Positions 59,002-64,000 of a stretch of 64,000 nucleotides of DNA are shown here, piece after piece. Below the pieces are notes generated by a model. It saw only the letters and a list, made by a program, of their open reading frames with translations, made no database searches and was not told where the DNA came from. Position 1 is the stretch's first letter. Every line of letters starts with the position of its first letter. Source of the stretch: Meandrina meandrites (lineage: Eukaryota; Cnidaria; Anthozoa; Scleractinia; Meandrinidae); assembly GCA_963693305.1 (NCBI GenBank), contig OY855914.1:23596972-23660971 (forward strand), given 5' to 3'. Both the position numbers and the translations under genes were made by a program.

Positions 59002-62000
59002 GCAGGCGGGGTCGCTGGAACTGCAGTTGACGTGATCTTATTTCCATTTGACACACTCAAGACAAGGCTGCAGTCGGCAGAAGGTTTTGCTAAAGCTGGT
59101 GGATTCAGAGGAATATACTCGGGAATTGCTTCAGCAGCGAGTGGGTCTGCTCCTGCAGGTTAAAATATGAAGTTCTGGTTCAAGTCATTTTGCATGTGTA
59201 GCGGGAGGGGGTGGGGTACGTGGGGGGGGGGGGCACCTGGGCAGGGACAGGGGGTGGGAACCCACAAGGGAAGATATGTCCAGAAATGAACGCAGTTACG
59301 AAAGTACAAAATTTACAAAATTTTACAAGGAACTAACAAAAATCGCGAACATATTGCGAAAATTGTGAAATTTTGCAAAAATCGCTATAGGAATATAAAT
59401 GAGGTTGAAGGAGGGCCCTCAACGAAACTGTGAATTTTACAAAATCTGCAAAAATTGCGAAAATCGCGAAATTCTGCAAAAATCGAACCGGGAGAAATTA
59501 GAATGATTTGTAAGATTGCATAATATTTTGCAATAAAGAAAATTACAAGAGCCAGGAGCCCCTGAGAAAGACATGGTAAGCAGTTAGTTCAGACCTCTTT
59601 GTTCCACCACCATTTGCACCAAACAACTTTACTTTAATTAAATTTTGTTATTGTTTGCAACAACTTACTTTCAACAACAAAGCTAGCATGAAAGCTTGTT
59701 TATAAAATAAAATTGTGATAATCAACACACCAAATGTGTGTGACAGAATAACAATCGGCTTGTTACTGAAATGACTAGAAATCAGAAAATGATCAGATAA
59801 ATGTCAAGGATATAAGTTTTTACACTGACTATTTTTGGGGCCTTATGTGTTGCGGGGAGGCGCAGTGGCCTAATGGTTGGCACACTGACCGCACTGGACT
59901 CCGGATCAAGCGGTCCAGGTTCGAGCCCTGGCCGGGGCACTGCGTTGTGTTCTTGGGCAAGACACTTAACTCTCATAGTGCCTCTCTCCACCCAGGTGTA
60001 TAAATGGGTACCGGCGAATTTACTGCTGGGGGTAACCCTGCGATGGACTAGCATCCCATCCAGGGGGGAGTAGCAATACTCCTAGTCGCTTCATGCTATG
60101 GAAACCGGGATAAGCTCCGGCCTGATGGGCCCCTAGGCTCGTATACAGACTTTACCTTGTGCGTTGCTTAGCGTTGAAGGGATAGATGATGATGATGATT
60201 GTCGAGCAAAGCGCTAAGAAAATGTATCCCACGAGTATGGAGAATACCATAATTATACAATTAAAGATTAAAATAACTGAAATATGCACCTCATGAAAAC
60301 TTGGCCAATACCAATGTACTGCAAACCCCAATGTCCCCCTAAACCAGTGCAAGGTGGAATAACATCACTGCTAGTACATAATCTGAACTTGTTACAAACG
60401 AGGAGGCTGTATTGGGCAAGGTATAGGGGATAATACATGGTTGCATGGAGATATGAAACTCGATATCTCATGCATGAGATATCCAAGCAAACCATGTATT
60501 ATTTTGTGTTTTTTATAACTAATAACAAGGTTTTTGACAAATTTCCGAAGGTTGCCAACCATCCGAAGATTTCTGAAGATTTTCAAAATGTTGCCCGGTG
60601 ATCATACGAATGTTTCCGAACATTCCCCGAACTTTTTTGAAAATTTCTGAAGATTGCGGAAGAAGATCCAAAGATGTTTCAACTTAATATCAACAAACTT
60701 TGGATCATTCAGCAATGAAACATGGCAAATTCGTCAGCAAAAATGATGAAATCAATATCTTTACATGACTGTGAAAGATAACGATCTATCTTTCGCATGT
60801 GAAGATATGACATTTCTCAGCCAGAGATATCCTGGTAAAAAGAACACTCTTACTAGTTTATAATAACAAAGAAGGGATAACAATGAGTTACAGTCATGTA
60901 CAGCATAACATGGTAATTTTATTGAATGACAGGGTGGTATGCTGATTATTTTCTTCTCTTTCAGCTGCTACATTCTTTTGCTCTTATGAACTGACTAAAA
61001 ATCTACTCAAACCTCGGACATCATCCACAATGTTTCCATTTGTCCACATGTTTGCTGCAACTGTTGGCGAAGTAGTAAGTTTGTATCACTGTTATTTTTT
61101 ATGTGGGGCTACCTATAAAATCAAATTCTTTTACAGTACAACGCTTAGTTTCAAAAGTACCTTTATAATTAGATACTAGTTTAGATAATTTTAGTAAAAT
61201 GCAGACAAAATGCCAAAATACAAGGCAAGTTTCTCTGAAGATGCCTCAGAAGTGCACAGATGACAAACTTAAAGGCAATTTGGCTGTCTGTGGTAGAAAC
61301 ACTATTTCCAGAAGGGTATGATTTGTGCCGGAAGTATCTTTGGGCAACTGTAAACTGAAGCTTCCAACACTGCAAAAGTAGCTGGGCAGTATTTCTTAAG
61401 GTAGAAATGATAAAAACTGAAGGAACGACAAAGGCATTTAGGTCTCCATTTGAATTAATTTTAGTGTTCAGACTTAATTTGATTTCACTTCCAGCTGGCT
61501 GGCAACACTTTAGTAGCCTTTCCCCTGATTATTCTGGATATATCAAGAAAGCTCATTCAATAATTGCTTATACCAGTAATTACTGTGCTATTATCACAGT
61601 TTATAGTGTGTGGCATTTTTTGAAGTGTGCATGTCCCATTCATTTGTGTTTGCCAGGTGTCACTTGCTGTGAGAAATCCATTTGAAGTGGTGAAACAGCG
61701 AGCCCAAGCAAACATGCACATGAACAGCCTACAGGCCTTGAGGTTCACCCTTGTTGAAGAGGTACAGTAACACACCAGAACAAGCGAAGTCTTTGATAAA
61801 TGATATCGGCAACTTTTAAATTATCATCATCATCCTCATTGTTATCCTCATCGTCATCATCATCATCACCGTCATCCTCATCCTCATCTTCATCCTCATT
61901 GTCATTGTCATCGTAATTGTCATCCTCATCTTCATCGTCATCGTCACTGTCATCCTCATCTTCATCATCGTCATCATCATCATTGCCATTGTCATCATCA

Positions 62001-62969
62001 TCTTCATCATCATCGTCGCTGTCATCCTCATCTTCATCATCATCCTCATCATCATCATCATCATCATCATTGCCATTGTCATAATCATCATCTTTATCAC
62101 TATGGTACATTGAAATGATCAGTGAATCCTCAACTTGCACCAGTCTAACCAACCTTCAGACAACAGAGAACTGTAGGTTTTTGACAGATTTGTTGTGTCC
62201 ATCTACACTATAAAGGAAATAATGTTTAATGTGTTGTATTTTCTTTCTTGTTGAATTGTATTTGTATGTATATTGCAGGGTGTGCTTGGTTTGTACAGGG
62301 GCTACTGGAATGCACTTTTTAGAGAGGTAGATTACTCTTAACTATTAGAACATAGATCTCTGATTTTTATTCAACACCCTTAAAGATCTGTTTGACCTAT
62401 CAATGCAAAATTATGGCAACTAAGTAATAAATTAATTGTATATTTTGTTTCAGATACCATTTGCGTTATTACAGTATCCTTTGTGGGAATTGTTTAAGGT
62501 AACCTTCATAATGTCATCAAGACCCTTTCTTCATTCATTATATGTACAATGTGTGGTTCCAGAAAACATCCATATATATACCCTCCCTGTGGAGGATTGT
62601 TGGAAATTCTGAGGTCAGGGGGGGCCTTGAAGACTAAAACTTTTAAAGAAAAGTATGAAGCTAAACTGGAATTTCCAGAGGAGATCAGAGGAGGGGCTCA
62701 AAAGAAGAAACTCTCTGTGGGGGGAGTATGATATTTTCTGGAACGACACTGACATTAATTTTTTTGCATGAAATTTTTGTAATATCGTGTTGTCTTTAAC
62801 CAAGTGTCAAGTCCAGATTGACTTCTTACTTACTGAGCATGAGGGCTGTACTAATATAATATTAAATTTTTTGGATTTTTTTTTTCTGTTGTACTTTAGA
62901 GTATATGGTCATGGGAACAAGGTCACCCAGTGTGGGCGTGGCAATCGAGTATTTGTGGGGCAGTGTCAG
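59002..62969 (+). CDS. SLC25A26: Mitochondrial S-adenosylmethionine carrier (partial)
   Basis: An inner-membrane carrier that exchanges cytosolic S-adenosylmethionine for matrix S-adenosylhomocysteine. Exons: 59002-59158, 60965-61074, 61657-61761, 62279-62326, 62454-62498, 62900-62969, all with AG/GT borders and matching phases (535 nt, about 178 of roughly 270 residues). The first repeat has [24 protein letters not shown], with the PxDxxKxR carrier signature and the [13 protein letters not shown] loop typical of this member. The second repeat has [11 protein letters not shown] (PxExxKxR), followed by [20 protein letters not shown] and PLWELFK. The last exon seen reads [20 protein letters not shown], the start of repeat three. 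Missing: the first exon (short N-terminal helix start) upstream and the third repeat beyond 64000. A trinucleotide repeat block lies in the intron after the third exon. Confidence 0.92.
59290..59500 (+). repeat. Degenerate aaaatcgcgaa motif cluster
   Basis: Short phrases such as aaaatcgcgaa, attgcgaaaat, ttgcaaaaatcg and ttacaaaattt recur with no fixed period over 200 bp in the carrier intron. Confidence 0.5.
59853..60158 (+). mobile_element. tRNA-derived SINE, copy d (best preserved)
   Basis: Full head (ggaggcgcagtggcctaatg, box B ggttcgagccctggcc), body, central region (tggactagcatcccatcc) and tail (ggataagctccggcctgat). It lies in the carrier-gene intron after the first recognised exon. 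Confidence 0.87.
61820..62098 (+). repeat. (ATC/CTC)n trinucleotide repeat block
   Basis: About 280 bp of atc, ctc and ttc triplets; the minus strand reads as an Asp/Glu-rich frame. It lies in the carrier intron and has no coding context. Confidence 0.9.
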
Positions 62970-63100
62970 GTATTTCACAAGTTCAATATAATTAAAAGTT
63001 ATTGCTTGAAAAATGATCACAAATTGAACACAACATTTCCTTGAACATCCATTTCATTGTTTTAACATCCTCCCTTTCAAATGTCTCGAAAAAGTAGGAA

Positions 63101-64000
63101 CTTAAGGTGGCTCGACTGGGTTTTTTAGGGGCAACACCGCTCAAGTTTGAGAACTAACCAGACTGTCATTAACAATGCCATCGAAAAACGATCACCACAG
63201 CTGAATTAGGTAAAGATGAAAATTTGTTATGACCAGTGTTATTTTGACATCGGAGTTGTCATAGCAACGTAATGACGTCATCACGTTTATCAATTTCGTT
63301 CGTATTGCTCGGCACCAGGAGATTTTTTCGGAAATCGCTCAAGGGAGCATGTACCTCCTATACCTGCCTCAATGTTGGCAAAGTTTGAACAAATTCTGTG
63401 AGAGCGTTATCGAAATTTTTGGGGATGAAGTTTCGAGGGTCATAAATACAGTAAAAAACATACTATTGAGATAATAGGGTAATACCTGAAGAACACGACG
63501 CGCTTTGGGAATGCAGTTTCATCTCATAGTAGTTTGATGCCATTTAAAATTGTGTATACAAAATTATGGGGATCGCCACAACCGATTGCGAAAAAAACGG
63601 ATTTGATGAGCGTGCATTCAGGTGCTCTTGTTGCCACTTTTGTAAATAATTTGGTCTACACCTACAAATGTGATAATTATTTGGAAACCGCTCGATGAAT
63701 TTTTTTAAAAACTTGTCAATCTCGAGGTTTGTCATCAGTTTATATGGCCTGCAAGTTTCAAGGTCATTGAAAACACGTAAGGCAATAAAATCGGGGCTCC
63801 AATGTACTACTTTTTTCTCCCAGATTTTGTGTTTACAAGTGAGTGTCCTCATTATTCACGGGCATTGTATTCAACTTTCATTTTCACGTGCACAACTCAG
63901 CAAAAAATTCATTTGCATTTTATCAGTGAGTTTAGACCTTTTTCCTGATCTGTTGTTCTACACAAAAATAGCTTTTCGTAGACCCTCGGCATTGCTGTAT
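63101..64000 (+). mobile_element. TTAA/ggtggctc-ended MITE, right end off window
   Basis: Starts cttaaggtggctcgactggg, preceded by ttaa. The same terminus appears inverted at 34470-34482 (gagccaccttaa), and a related one forms a short foldback at 19226-19325. The sequence to 64000 has no recognised exon of the carrier gene. Confidence 0.45.

Noticed and set aside
61745..62152. 135-residue Asp/Glu-rich frame on the minus strand
   Set aside because: It is a trinucleotide microsatellite in an intron of the carrier gene; no start, exon or homology context.
63544..63852. 102-residue minus-strand frame
   Set aside because: It lies inside a ggtggctc-ended transposon-like repeat and matches no family I recognise.

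Overview
The window is nuclear DNA from an animal, most probably an anthozoan cnidarian (a stony coral or relative). Protein-coding sequence is split into short exons (about 45-330 bp) with GT..AG introns, the background is AT-rich, and foldback MITEs, tRNA-derived SINEs and homopolymer runs are everywhere. The organism assignment is inference from gene content and repeat style. Three gene blocks are well supported by exon assembly, and in each complete gene the exon lengths add up to a multiple of three.

1) 32-43703, minus strand: a tandem family of secreted Cu/Zn superoxide dismutases. Copy 1 (32-2770) lacks its last exon, which lies off the left edge. Copies 2 (21300-26239), 3 (29101-34113) and 4 (37840-41792) are complete. 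A decayed last exon of a fifth copy is at 44160-44272. All copies share six coding exons (signal-peptide exon, then five enzyme exons). Copies 2-4 also share an upstream non-coding leader exon and a conserved promoter-like block.

2) 45310-55900, minus strand: a 14-exon gene for a DD3-3-like secreted/membrane protein of 734 residues.

3) 59002-62969, plus strand: the first two thirds of the mitochondrial S-adenosylmethionine carrier (SLC25A26). Its first exon was not found and its end is off the right edge.

The 2.8-21.3 kb interval separates SOD copy 1 from the rest and holds no recognised gene. It contains a possible promoter plus first exon (6060-6320), TTCGG-rich patches, and the most unusual object in the window: at 9640-15460, about 65 short hairpins share a nearly constant loop core (CATTTTCG) while their stems differ and usually change in a pair-preserving way. 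They are organised as an exact 199-bp four-hairpin tandem inside a roughly 630-bp higher-order repeat. The 199-bp period is not a multiple of three, so this is not a repeat protein; a structured non-coding RNA or a hairpin-selected satellite fits better. An 80-bp minisatellite follows at 17215-17800.

The remaining intergenic and intronic space is mobile-element debris: several foldback MITE families with TA or TTAA flanks, a 791-bp TA-flanked DNA transposon, a Penelope-like GIY-YIG fragment with a possible hammerhead core, four copies of one tRNA-derived SINE, a perfect 73-bp inverted repeat, and long micro- and minisatellites in introns of the DD3-3-like and carrier genes. The genes do not form a pathway: the SODs remove extracellular superoxide, the DD3-3-like product is a surface or secreted protein of unknown role, and the carrier supplies methyl donor to mitochondria.
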